From the NCBI GenBank assembly GCA_003649915.1, contig QMTG01000014.1, forward strand, positions 1 to 15,255: 15,255 bases of DNA, in the 5' to 3' direction. Origin of the DNA: Thermoplasmata archaeon. Its GTDB lineage: Archaea > Thermoplasmatota > Thermoplasmata > B31-G17. Position numbers and translations under genes: made by a program. The notes beneath the pieces are model-generated. The model was not told the DNA's origin. It did not search any database and worked only from the letters and a program-made list of their open reading frames with translations. Shown in pieces: positions 6,631-12,679 of the stretch (its first letter is position 1; the number at the start of each line of letters is the position of its first letter).

Positions 6631-8917
6631 CTTCCTCATCACCATACTTTGTTGTTAGCACACGTAATATTTCCTTTGCCGTTTTGTCTCCTATACCGCG
6701 CACAGACTTAAGCTCGCCCTCAGAAGCATTTGCTATTGCCCTCACAGTTCCGAACCTTTGCAGCAGCCTTTCAGCCATGATTGATGATATGTTTGGCAGT
6801 CCTTCCACAACGTATCGTATCCTCTCATCAATATTCATTTTTTTCTTGTCAACCCTAAGCCTTGGCATTCTTCCCTCCGCACGTTCTCTTCTGGCAATGC
6901 TGGCAATAAGTTGGGCAGTCTCGGCACAATTTTTCGTAAATATCACGGGCATGGAGTAGTCAACAAGCAATGACGCTAGCGCGCCAAAAAACGCGTTTCT
7001 GCTTATCCTAGCACATGCCTCCTCAATATTGCCCTCCACTATTATCAAAGGCTTCTGATATTCCTCTTTTATTTTTTTAGCCTGCTCAAAAAGCCTACCA
7101 TCTATTATTGATGATGCAAAATCTGCGGCGTTTTTGCGCTCAACACACACATCCTTGGATATCAGGTAGTCGCCAACACTTAATGGGATTAGTACCGTGC
7201 TCATGCCCAAACTTTCCAACTCTTCAACCACACCCGAGTTCGCCTCCCTATAATCAACATAGATTGCATTACAATCCTCACAATCATTAAAAAAATCAAA
7301 GAGTGTCGTTTGCACGCGCTTCTCGGTCTTCTTTGTATCACGCACTATGCTAACCTCAAGCGCCATGTCCATGGCAACCTCGCCCCGTGCGATCTTTTTT
7401 AGTTCCTCCTTCAGCCTCATAAGTTGCGCATGCATTTTCTTCTCCTTTCTCCTGCTCGACCAATAATATGCCTCGTCCCTTGTCCTCTTTGTTATTAAGA
7501 TTACAACGCGCCCGGGCCCTTTCCTCCCAGTCCTCCCCCTTCTCTGTATCGTTCTTATCTCTGACGGTATTGGCTCGTAGAACACCACGAGGTCTGTGGC
7601 GGGTATATCCAGCCCTTCCTCAGCCACGCTTGTGGCAACTAGCACGTTGTACGCGCCCGCCCTGAACTTTTTAACAACCTCTACCTGTTCTCTCTGCCTC
7701 ATCCCTTTATGCTCTCCGCGGCTCGCCTGACCAACAAACCTTACAGGTCTTACACCTTCAAGTCTGCTCAGGAACGAAGTTACAAGTTCTGCTGTGTCCC
7801 TGTAATGCGTAAAAACTATTATCCTGCTCTCAGGCTTTGTCCTCAGCTGCTCACTCACTATTTCCACAACCTTTTCCAGCTTTGGGTGCTGCACTGCTAG
7901 GTCTTTCATGATCTCGATTGCCACCTTAACATTCTCATTTTTCAAAACTTCCTTATCGGCCTTTGACGCCCTTGGCTTTTTTGCATCTGCAATCAACTTT
8001 TCCATATACTCGCGCAGTGCTTCTATTCCCTGGGTTTCTGCAAGTTCGATCGCATGGTTTAATTTCATGGCTGCGGCTTGGAGAGTCATTGCCCGATAGA
8101 GCGATGTATGCCTTCTATTTTTTACCTCCTCCCTGAGTTTTTCGCCAAGAACTATTAGGTCTTTTGCGCCAACAACGCTCGGAGGCTTGCCCTTTAGAAG
8201 ACCAAAAGCCTTCAACTCCCGAATATACGTCCGATATGCTTCCTTTAGGTGTTTAACCAAGGACTCATACCCCTTTGGCATCTGCACCCTTACCCATTCA
8301 ATCTTGATGTCATGGGCGTAGGGGGCTACATCAGGGTCGTACTTTGACCTTATCTCAATGTTCTCTATCCCAAGATTTCTACAAACCTCCATTATCTTGC
8401 TCGCCTCACTGCCAGGCGATGCTGTCATGCCCATCCTCAGTATTTTTCTTTTTTTACACAATTCCCCAATGTATACGTACGAGTACTCACCAACCGCCCT
8501 GTGAGCTTCATCAAATATTGCAAGGTTTATGCCATCCAATGAAATCCTACCTGCCTCTAGGTCATTCTTGACAACCTGCGGAGTGGAAACTATTATCGCC
8601 GATTCCTGCCATAATACCGCTCTTTTTCTTGGCGTTACCTCGCCTGTTAGTACAGATATTTTTCCATCATAGTTTAGAAATCTGTTTAGAAATTCTGCAT
8701 GTTGCTCAACTAATGGCTTCGTTGGCGCCATGAAAAGCACCTTTGGGCCTTTTTTTCTGAGCACCTCTGCTATTATGAGCAATGCTATTACAGTCTTTCC
8801 CATCCCAGTAGGGAGCACAACAAGCGTGGATGCCTGCAAGCAAGCACGGGCTATTCTTACCTGATACTCCCTGTATTCAATCTCGTTTTTTGCCAGCAAG
8901 GGATGGTCAATATACAC
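6614..8917 (-). CDS. hef: Hef helicase-nuclease (FANCM/XPF family)
   Basis: DNA repair enzyme of 767 residues that unwinds and cuts forked DNA at stalled replication forks. The N-terminal SF2 helicase has Walker A LPTGMGKT (35-42), DEAH (136-139), TASPG (165-169), an insertion rich in charged helices (about 200-330), VFTHYRD (368-374), ATSVAEEGLDIP (428-439) and QRRGRTGR (458-465). Residues 536-543, QTTLFDFF, are a perfect PCNA-interacting (PIP) box in the linker. The C-terminal XPF-type nuclease has GDYLIS (582-587) and VERKNAADF with Glu593, Lys595 and Asp599, followed by tandem helix-hairpin-helix motifs (about 706-755). Both activities look intact. The start is GTG at 8917 with no clear ribosome binding site, so the start is the least certain point. 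The gene lies 42 bases after the SDR gene. Confidence 0.95.
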   Translation of the reverse strand: MYIDHPLLAKNEIEYREYQVRIARACLQASTLVVLPTGMGKTVIALLIIAEVLRKKGPKVLFMAPTKPLVEQHAEFLNRFLNYDGKISVLTGEVTPRKRAVLWQESAIIVSTPQVVKNDLEAGRISLDGINLAIFDEAHRAVGEYSYVYIGELCKKRKILRMGMTASPGSEASKIMEVCRNLGIENIEIRSKYDPDVAPYAHDIKIEWVRVQMPKGYESLVKHLKEAYRTYIRELKAFGLLKGKPPSVVGAKDLIVLGEKLREEVKNRRHTSLYRAMTLQAAAMKLNHAIELAETQGIEALREYMEKLIADAKKPRASKADKEVLKNENVKVAIEIMKDLAVQHPKLEKVVEIVSEQLRTKPESRIIVFTHYRDTAELVTSFLSRLEGVRPVRFVGQASRGEHKGMRQREQVEVVKKFRAGAYNVLVATSVAEEGLDIPATDLVVFYEPIPSEIRTIQRRGRTGRKGPGRVVILITKRTRDEAYYWSSRRKEKKMHAQLMRLKEELKKIARGEVAMDMALEVSIVRDTKKTEKRVQTTLFDFFNDCEDCNAIYVDYREANSGVVEELESLGMSTVLIPLSVGDYLISKDVCVERKNAADFASSIIDGRLFEQAKKIKEEYQKPLIIVEGNIEEACARISRNAFFGALASLLVDYSMPVIFTKNCAETAQLIASIARRERAEGRMPRLRVDKKKMNIDERIRYVVEGLPNISSIMAERLLQRFGTVRAIANASEGELKSVRGIGDKTAKEILRVLTTKYGDEEDESRG

Positions 8918-8959
8918 GCCACAAAAATTGTATTACACACTTTAGAACTTTTGCATGAA

Positions 8960-9697
8960 CTATCCCATGTACTGCCCACCGTTTATCAGCACAACCTCCC
9001 CTGTGATGAATGAGGATTCATCACTTGCCAAAAATAAGCAGAGATTCGCCACATCCTCAGGCTTGCCTATCCTTCGCATTGGTACAAGGCTTTCACGCCA
9101 TGCTCGTTCATCATCGCTCTTTATTCCAAGCAGGTCTGTGTCTACATAGCCAGGAGCTATAGCATTTACCCTTATGCTTGGTGCAAACTCTAACGCCAGT
9201 GCACGAGTTAGGCCGAGCAATGCAGCCTTACTGGCGGCATAGTGTGCTCCGTGGTTTGTTCCCCTAAACGCTATCTGGGATGACATTATCACGATGGAAC
9301 CCCCCTCAGCCATGTATGGGTGTGCCGCCTTTATCGTGTAAAATACTCCATCCAAGTTTACAGCCATCGTTCTTCTCCAAGACTCAACGCTAATGTCAGC
9401 AAAGCGCTCCCTGATGTATATTCCTGCATTGCATACAAGCACATCAATACCCCTGTATCTTGAAATAAATTCATCAATCATTGTCTTAACTTCATCATAC
9501 GACGATACATCAGCCTTTAGCATTATACCGTCAGAATGCTTTTTAACATCTGAAAGCACTTCCCTAGCCTTGTCCTCAGACTGATAATAGTTTATGCCAA
9601 CAATCGCGCCCTCCCTGGCAAATAACTTGGCAATTGCCGCACCAATTCCACGTGATGCCCCTGTAATTATCGCCCTTTTACCCTTAAGTTTGGGCAT
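8960..9697 (-). CDS. Short-chain dehydrogenase/reductase (FabG-like)
   Basis: Classical SDR of 245 residues, a cytoplasmic NAD(P)H-dependent oxidoreductase. Visible motifs are the Rossmann glycine loop TGASRGIG (12-19), the acidic-end segment ADVSS (62-66), NAG (90-92), Asn114 in VNLDGVFY, and the catalytic triad Ser139/140, Tyr153 and Lys157 in HYAASKAA. The C-terminus (DESSFITGEVVLINGG) resembles 3-oxoacyl-ACP reductases and glucose/sugar dehydrogenases. The substrate cannot be read from sequence, and archaea lack ordinary fatty acid synthesis, so I give no gene symbol. The ATG at 9697 has AGGTGGTG 4-5 bases upstream. It is the first gene of the long minus-strand run leading to hef. TATA-like sequences lie at 9715-9723 and 9759-9768; the second gives a more reasonable leader. 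Confidence 0.9.
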   Translation of the reverse strand: MPKLKGKRAIITGASRGIGAAIAKLFAREGAIVGINYYQSEDKAREVLSDVKKHSDGIMLKADVSSYDEVKTMIDEFISRYRGIDVLVCNAGIYIRERFADISVESWRRTMAVNLDGVFYTIKAAHPYMAEGGSIVIMSSQIAFRGTNHGAHYAASKAALLGLTRALALEFAPSIRVNAIAPGYVDTDLLGIKSDDERAWRESLVPMRRIGKPEDVANLCLFLASDESSFITGEVVLINGGQYMG

Positions 9698-9871
9698 TTT
9701 TCACCACCTGAGTGCTTTTATACTTCAAAGTCTATGAGGAGGTAAAGAGGGTGTTTCTAAATATACTTATCTGTCCAGAAAGCATTTTATGACGACTAAG
9801 ATTGGTTCATTATAAAAAGCATAATATTAACACTTAAAGATGCCATCTATGCTTCAAACCACTACCCGCAC
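9698..9871. other. Non-coding region upstream of the SDR gene
   Basis: No protein gene is supported here. Bases 9715-9723 and 9759-9768 contain minus-strand TATA-like sequences (GTATAAAAG and AAGTATATTT) that could drive the SDR gene. On the plus strand a GGAGGT precedes a 13-codon reading frame too short to accept. Bases 9866-9879 form a small inverted repeat CCGCA-CTTA-TGCGG. Its left arm resembles the outer end of the tRNA-Gly gene, so it may be another eroded tRNA fragment. Confidence 0.5.
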
Positions 9872-9901
9872 TTATGCGGATGCTAGGATTAATTCAGCGG
9901 A
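9872..9901 (-). repeat. Degenerate tRNA-Gly 3'-end copy (outermost)
   Basis: On the minus strand this stretch is a diverged version of the tRNA-Gly T-arm and acceptor end. The acceptor part reads GCATCCGCATAA where the gene has GCACCCGCATAA, and the flank, read on the plus strand, is ATTCAGCGGA, close to ATTCGGCGGA of the middle copy. It is shifted 66 bases from the middle copy. It cannot fold as a tRNA. Confidence 0.6.
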
Positions 9902-9955
9902 AAACCTCCTTTCCAACTCTCAAATCCCATACCGATATTATGCGGGTGCCGGGAT
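9901..9955 (-). repeat. Direct repeat copy 1: tRNA-Gly 3' end plus downstream flank
   Basis: Identical at 54 of 55 positions to 9991-10045; the only difference is A at 9937 versus G at 10027. It carries the last 15 bases of tRNA-Gly (9941-9955) and the 40 bases that follow the tRNA gene, but no complete tRNA. Beyond 9955 the T-arm sequence degenerates (ATTGATTCGGCGG in place of TTGAACCCGGG). The period to the real tRNA copy is 90 bases. The arrangement resembles an attachment site left by a tRNA-targeting integrative element; simple tandem duplication is the alternative. Confidence 0.85.
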
Positions 9956-9990
9956 ATTGATTCGGCGGAAAGGCCACTTATTTATCACTT

Positions 9991-10045
9991 AAAACCTCCT
10001 TTCCAACTCTCAAATCCCATACCGATGTTATGCGGGTGCCGGGAT
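9991..10045 (-). repeat. Direct repeat copy 2: overlaps the 3' end of the intact tRNA-Gly
   Basis: Partner of 9901-9955, with one mismatch. Bases 10031-10045 are the 3' end of the functional tRNA-Gly and 9991-10030 are its immediate downstream flank. If the pair were attachment sites, this copy would be the one that keeps the tRNA gene whole after integration. Confidence 0.85.
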
Positions 10046-10103
10046 TTGAACCCGGGTAATAAGCTCGGCAAGCTTACGTGATACCAGGCTACACCACACC
10101 CGC
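10031..10103 (-). tRNA. tRNA-Gly (anticodon GCC)
   Basis: A 73-base cloverleaf. The acceptor stem GCGGGTG pairs with CACCCGC, with discriminator A at 10031. The D-arm is GTGTAGCCTGGTATCAC. The anticodon stem TAAGC/GCTTA encloses the loop TTGCCGA, with anticodon GCC at 10067-10069 reading GGC/GGT glycine codons. The T-arm CCGGG-TTCAAAT-CCCGG is perfect. CCA is not encoded: the gene is followed by TAAC. No intron is present. Its own TATA box lies about 33 bases upstream. The 3' end is duplicated twice in the downstream flank. Confidence 0.97.
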
Positions 10104-10129
10104 AGGAGTGGTATTGTTATTACAACATG

Positions 10130-10141
10130 ACCATATAAATC
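10130..10141 (-). promoter_or_regulatory. TATA box of tRNA-Gly
   Basis: Read on the minus strand the stretch is GATTTATATGG, with TTTATAT at 10133-10139. It is centred about 33 bases before the mature tRNA start, which predicts transcription beginning around 10110 with a short 5' leader for RNase P to remove. Confidence 0.7.
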
Positions 10142-10158
10142 TGTCGTTCTTTTCGTAT

Positions 10159-10219
10159 AAAATAAGGGGGATTGTGTGGTGCGCTATTTAGGCGCGTAAT
10201 AGCACCTTTCCCTTATTTT
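10159..10219 (-). terminator. Large hairpin at the end of the antioxidant operon, terminator-like
   Basis: The outer stem AAAATAAGGG (10159-10168) pairs perfectly with CCCTTATTTT (10210-10219). The inner stem pairs GGTG plus CTATT (10178-10181, 10184-10188) with AATAG plus CACC (10198-10206), with a two-base bulge, about 19 base pairs in all. On either strand the last arm is T-rich. It lies between the last gene of the rubrerythrin operon and the tRNA-Gly promoter, overlapping the stop of the small ORF at 10188. A bidirectional terminator or an insulating RNA hairpin is the simplest reading; a small RNA is possible. Confidence 0.55.
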
Positions 10220-10350
10220 TGACTATTTTATTATCTGTGGTATCTCTTTGCTCTCCAATCCTTGTGATTTCCCTAGGTTTCAAAGGCTTTCTAGCATATT
10301 TCATCGCATCAAGAACTAAGTTTTTCTTCGTCTTTCGATACCGCACCCAT
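10188..10350 (-). pseudogene. Small winged-helix-like regulator gene, apparently frameshifted
   Basis: Read from the ATG at 10350 the frame gives MGAVSKDEEKLSS and stops. The +1 frame then continues with LVLDAMKYARKPLKPREITRI and runs through NKIVKNKGKVLLRA to a stop at 10188. The two halves together resemble the short archaeal winged-helix proteins that begin VSKDEExVLEAMKKAGKPLKPxEIAE. Removing one A from the A5 run near 10324 would join them into one roughly 53-residue protein. Alternatively translation may begin at the GTG at 10346, which is in frame with the second half (52 residues); the site GAGGTGAT directly upstream is a full match to the archaeal 16S tail. It follows rubrerythrin by only a few bases. 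The C-terminal half of the family looks eroded. The family assignment is from memory and tentative. Confidence 0.45.
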
Positions 10351-10354
10351 CACC

Positions 10355-10864
10355 TCAAAATTTCTTGAATTTATCCCAAGGAATTCCGCATATCGGACAT
10401 CTTTCTATGGGTGCCCCTATATGGGTGTACCCGCAGATGGGGCATATGTATATGTTACCCACTTCCAAATCGTTTCCATTTTTCACACCTTCTAGAGCCT
10501 TAGTATACAGTTCAGCGTGCACTTTTTCGGCTTCGATAGCGTAGTGTATGGATTTATGCGCCCCATCTTCATTTTGCAATTGAGCGATGGCATCATACGC
10601 TGGATACATCTCCTCAACCTCATACTTCTCGCCCTCTATTGCCATTTTCAAATTCTCCACAGTGCTACCGAGCATTTTTAACTCCCTAGCATGGTTTATT
10701 GCATGCACATACTCAGCATATGCTATTGCTTGGAATAGCCGCGCAATGTTCCTGTATCCTTCCCTTTCAGCAATATCACTGAACGCTAGATAGCGCATAT
10801 GAGCCATGGACTCACCAGCAAATGCCTCATTAAGTGATTTTTCCGTCATTTTTCTCAATCTCAT
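10355..10864 (-). CDS. rbr: Rubrerythrin
   Basis: Cytoplasmic peroxidase of anaerobes, reducing hydrogen peroxide to water with electrons from rubredoxin or a flavoprotein. The 169 residues have the usual two domains. The N-terminal four-helix diiron domain includes AGESMAHMRY with Glu18, the AYAEYVHA segment with Glu51 and His54, and EAEKVHAELY with Glu113 and His116. The C-terminal rubredoxin-type Fe site uses CPICG at 141-145 and CPICG at 156-160. Both metal sites look complete. I chose the ATG at 10864, right after AGAGGTG; the GTG at 10867 and the ATG at 10849 (MTEKS) are alternatives. It begins a few bases after the Dps-like gene ends (10873), in the same operon as desulfoferrodoxin. 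Confidence 0.96.
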   Translation of the reverse strand: MRLRKMTEKSLNEAFAGESMAHMRYLAFSDIAEREGYRNIARLFQAIAYAEYVHAINHARELKMLGSTVENLKMAIEGEKYEVEEMYPAYDAIAQLQNEDGAHKSIHYAIEAEKVHAELYTKALEGVKNGNDLEVGNIYICPICGYTHIGAPIERCPICGIPWDKFKKF

Positions 10865-10872
10865 CACCTCTA

Positions 10873-11355
10873 TTACCTAGCCATATCATCTAGTAATGAT
10901 TGTAGGTCCTCTTCATGCTCAATCTCGTCCTTTAATATTGATAAAACTAGTGCATATGTAACTTCGTCAACGTCTTTTGTCATCTTCAATATCTCCCGGT
11001 AAGTGCCTATTGCGCATCTCTCGCCCTTGATATTTTGCCTCAAAATTGCCTCTGTGCTTGGATCTGTGGGGGATTCATAGCCACAGTTTGTCTTTTCAAA
11101 CCACTCCTTTGGGCTTAACAAAGGGGTGCCGCCCAACTGTATTATCCTATCCACGAGCATCTCAGCATGCCTTAATTCATCGCCTGCATGCTCTAAAAGC
11201 TCGGCTACGACCTGTCCACGCATTCTTCCTCTAGCAACTCTTGCGCCTATCCAGTACTGATAGTAGGCTAGCCACTCATCAGCCAGTGTCTTATTGAGAT
11301 ACTCTACAATCTCTTCAGCCTTCTCACCAACAATTTCCCGTGCTTTTTCTCCCAT
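10873..11355 (-). CDS. Dps-like ferritin of the thioferritin (DPSL) type
   Basis: Ferritin-superfamily protein of 160 residues, expected to assemble into a 12-subunit cage that oxidises and stores iron with peroxide, protecting DNA. Diiron ligand candidates are Glu27 in ADEWLAYYQYW, Glu60 and His63 in GDELRHAEML, Glu112, and Glu144 and His147 in KDEIEHEEDL. Two cysteines, Cys91 in TNCGYESP and Cys114 in GERCAIGTY, sit where archaeal DPSL/thioferritins such as those of Sulfolobus and Pyrococcus carry their conserved pair. I chose the ATG at 11355 because GGAGGTGGT stands 4 bases upstream; a longer frame back to 11385 would overlap the end of desulfoferrodoxin. It lies between desulfoferrodoxin and rubrerythrin on the same transcript. 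Confidence 0.9.
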   Translation of the reverse strand: MGEKAREIVGEKAEEIVEYLNKTLADEWLAYYQYWIGARVARGRMRGQVVAELLEHAGDELRHAEMLVDRIIQLGGTPLLSPKEWFEKTNCGYESPTDPSTEAILRQNIKGERCAIGTYREILKMTKDVDEVTYALVLSILKDEIEHEEDLQSLLDDMAR

Positions 11356-11369
11356 ACTTACCACCTCCA

Positions 11370-11747
11370 TTATTTCTTTACCCAAAGACCGTGCACGTTA
11401 CAATATGCTCTCACATACCTAGGCTTGGATTTTATACAAAATTCCGCTTTTGGCTCATCACTAGGCTTTAGATGCTTTCTGTGCACTTCTCTGTCGGTAA
11501 CAACCTCAATCCATTCAATATAGTGGTTCTCCTCCATAGGATGCGGTAAACTGCCCACGGATACCTTTACTTCATCACCATTGATTTCAACTACTGGGAG
11601 GTGTTTCTCTATTCCTGCATCTGTGCTTTTTTCCTCAAGCAAACTCATGGGCTGCCCACAACATACAAGATGTCCTACACCTTCATGTGCAACTATAACA
11701 ATGTTTTCGCATATCTCGCACCTATATACCTCCAGTTTCTTTGTCAT
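11370..11747 (-). CDS. dfx: Desulfoferrodoxin (superoxide reductase, two-iron type)
   Basis: Cytoplasmic enzyme of 125 residues that reduces superoxide to peroxide without making oxygen, the anaerobic alternative to superoxide dismutase. The N-terminal desulforedoxin domain has YRCEIC (Cys10, Cys13) and VCCGQ (Cys29, Cys30) for iron centre I. The catalytic centre II has EKHLP (Glu47, His49), His69, His75 and the C-terminal CNVHG (Cys116, His119), the complete four-His one-Cys set. I chose the ATG at 11747 because GGGTGG lies 8 bases upstream; the GTG at 11759 is less likely. A TATA-like AAATAAAC on the minus strand near 11786-11795 could give it a promoter in addition to read-through from the regulator gene. 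Peroxide it makes can be removed by the neighbouring rubrerythrin. Confidence 0.96.
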   Translation of the reverse strand: MTKKLEVYRCEICENIVIVAHEGVGHLVCCGQPMSLLEEKSTDAGIEKHLPVVEINGDEVKVSVGSLPHPMEENHYIEWIEVVTDREVHRKHLKPSDEPKAEFCIKSKPRYVRAYCNVHGLWVKK

Positions 11748-11803
11748 ACCTAAAACCACCCCTACCTTTTTATGTAGAGTTTCTTAGTTTATTTGTACAT
11801 GTT

Positions 11804-12124
11804 TCAGCAAGCACCTACGGCCCTGCATGCATCATTCCCAGTACATGTCGCAATTTTCAAATAGTCCTTGGCCCCATCCTCAAGATGTGTCTCTAGGGGC
11901 TCGATTGGCGATAATTGATCATTGAATAACTTTATTATGCGTGTGCGCAATATCCCTTCATGCTTTCTCTCCTCATCAGCAAAAAATCTAAGCCTTTCCC
12001 TCAACACGTAGTTTCTTGTTCTTTTTCGCAAAGATTCGTATAACGCTACACTTTCCCGTTCAGCCCCGAGAGCCATGGCGAGGGGTGTCTTCAGGTCATA
12101 CTTATTCAGATCATGTTCGTTCAT
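11804..12124 (-). CDS. Half-length ferritin-like (rubrerythrin-family) protein with cysteine tail
   Basis: Protein of 106 residues with only two long helices of the ferritin fold. AERESVALYESL carries Glu22 and DEERKHEGIL carries Glu52 and His55, the E-x2-H iron-binding pattern. Usual COG1633 ferritin-like proteins have a second helix pair and 140-165 residues; here it is absent, and the 56 bases to the next gene cannot hide it. The last 13 residues, CTGNDACRAVGAC, hold three cysteines spaced by six. Two-helix ferritins such as encapsulated ferritin work by dimerising, and the 30-residue Glu-to-Glu spacing is compatible with that; this is inference. Its ATG overlaps the regulator stop (ATGA at 12121-12124), so the two are translationally coupled. 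A role in iron handling under PerR control is likely but unproven. Confidence 0.8.
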   Translation of the reverse strand: MNEHDLNKYDLKTPLAMALGAERESVALYESLRKRTRNYVLRERLRFFADEERKHEGILRTRIIKLFNDQLSPIEPLETHLEDGAKDYLKIATCTGNDACRAVGAC

Positions 12125-12561
12125 TTTTTAACACCACCCTCCTTAGCCATGCATTCTTTACATACCCCCGTGATGTAGCATTGAACTTCCTCAACTTTGT
12201 GAGGTATTTTTGTGATTGCATCTAGGTGTGATGTTGGAATATCAATATCGTACACTTTTCCGCACATCCTGCACACGAAGTGGGCGTGAGGGGCGGTGTT
12301 TATATCATACCTCAACTCATCAAATGCCGTCAGCACACGAACAAAATTGTTATTTCGTAGCGCTTCTATAGTATTGTAAACTGTGGTTTTTGATAGGGAA
12401 GGCATTTTACGCCTAACATCTTGATATATTTTCTCTGCCGTCGGATGGTTTCTGTAAGTATCCAAATACCTCAATATCTCTATACGCTGAGGGGTCACCT
12501 TAAGCCCGCTCTTCCTAAGCATCTGCACGTATTTTTGCAAATCATAGTCCTCCTTTACCAT
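12121..12561 (-). CDS. perR: Fur-family regulator of the PerR (peroxide-sensing) type
   Basis: Cytoplasmic metal-dependent repressor of 146 residues. The winged helix spans about 20-72 (KVTPQRIEILRYL and LSKTTVYNTIEAL). The structural zinc site is CRMC (97-100) with CKEC (134-137). The regulatory site reads His39, Asp86, His92, His94 and Asp105, matching Bacillus PerR (His37, Asp85, His91, His93, Asp104). The Asp rather than Glu at 86 favours PerR over Fur. Oxidation of its iron-bound histidines would release the genes it controls, presumably the ferritin, dfx, Dps-like and rubrerythrin genes that follow. I chose the ATG at 12561, 6 bases after GGAGGTG; the GTG at 12570 is closer to that site and less likely. 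The symbol is given on residue pattern, not on experiment. Confidence 0.88.
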   Translation of the reverse strand: MVKEDYDLQKYVQMLRKSGLKVTPQRIEILRYLDTYRNHPTAEKIYQDVRRKMPSLSKTTVYNTIEALRNNNFVRVLTAFDELRYDINTAPHAHFVCRMCGKVYDIDIPTSHLDAITKIPHKVEEVQCYITGVCKECMAKEGGVKK

Positions 12562-12605
12562 TCCATCCACCTCCGCGTCGATTTATTGGTGTATGATTTT
12601 ATTAT

Positions 12606-12642
12606 GGATTTAATACAGATTAGTGCGTAATACAAATCACTA
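12606..12642 (-). promoter_or_regulatory. Candidate promoter and operator of the PerR gene
   Basis: The minus-strand stretch GTATTAAATC (12607-12616 region) is a plausible TATA box, predicting a start near 12586 and a leader of about 25 bases. Just upstream of it lies the inverted repeat TAGTG (12621-12625) and CACTA (12638-12642) with a 12-base spacer, in a position where self-repression would be natural. Five-base arms are short and could be chance. Confidence 0.35.
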
Positions 12643-12659
12643 TTAAAACATTTTCCCGA

Positions 12660-12679
12660 AATTATCTGAGATGATAATT
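12660..12679 (-). repeat. Inverted repeat at the hjc stop codon
   Basis: AATTATC (12660-12666) and GATAATT (12673-12679) are perfect 7-base arms around TGAGAT. They begin within the hjc stop codon on the minus strand and are followed by TCGGGAAAATGTTTT. A weak terminator or attenuator between hjc and the PerR operon is the simplest reading; a distal operator for perR is possible. Confidence 0.45.

Noticed and set aside
9734..9792. Plus-strand GGAGGT followed by a GTG and 13 codons (MFLNILICPESIL)
   Set aside because: It is too short, and no known leader or protein matches. The motif more likely arose by chance opposite the SDR promoter region.
9866..9879. CCGCA-CTTA-TGCGG hairpin
   Set aside because: Five-base arms only, and explained by two eroded tRNA ends lying side by side. 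Not called as a separate terminator.
9872..10045. Short repeats as a CRISPR array
   Set aside because: Only three copies, unequal spacing, and the repeat is part of a tRNA gene.
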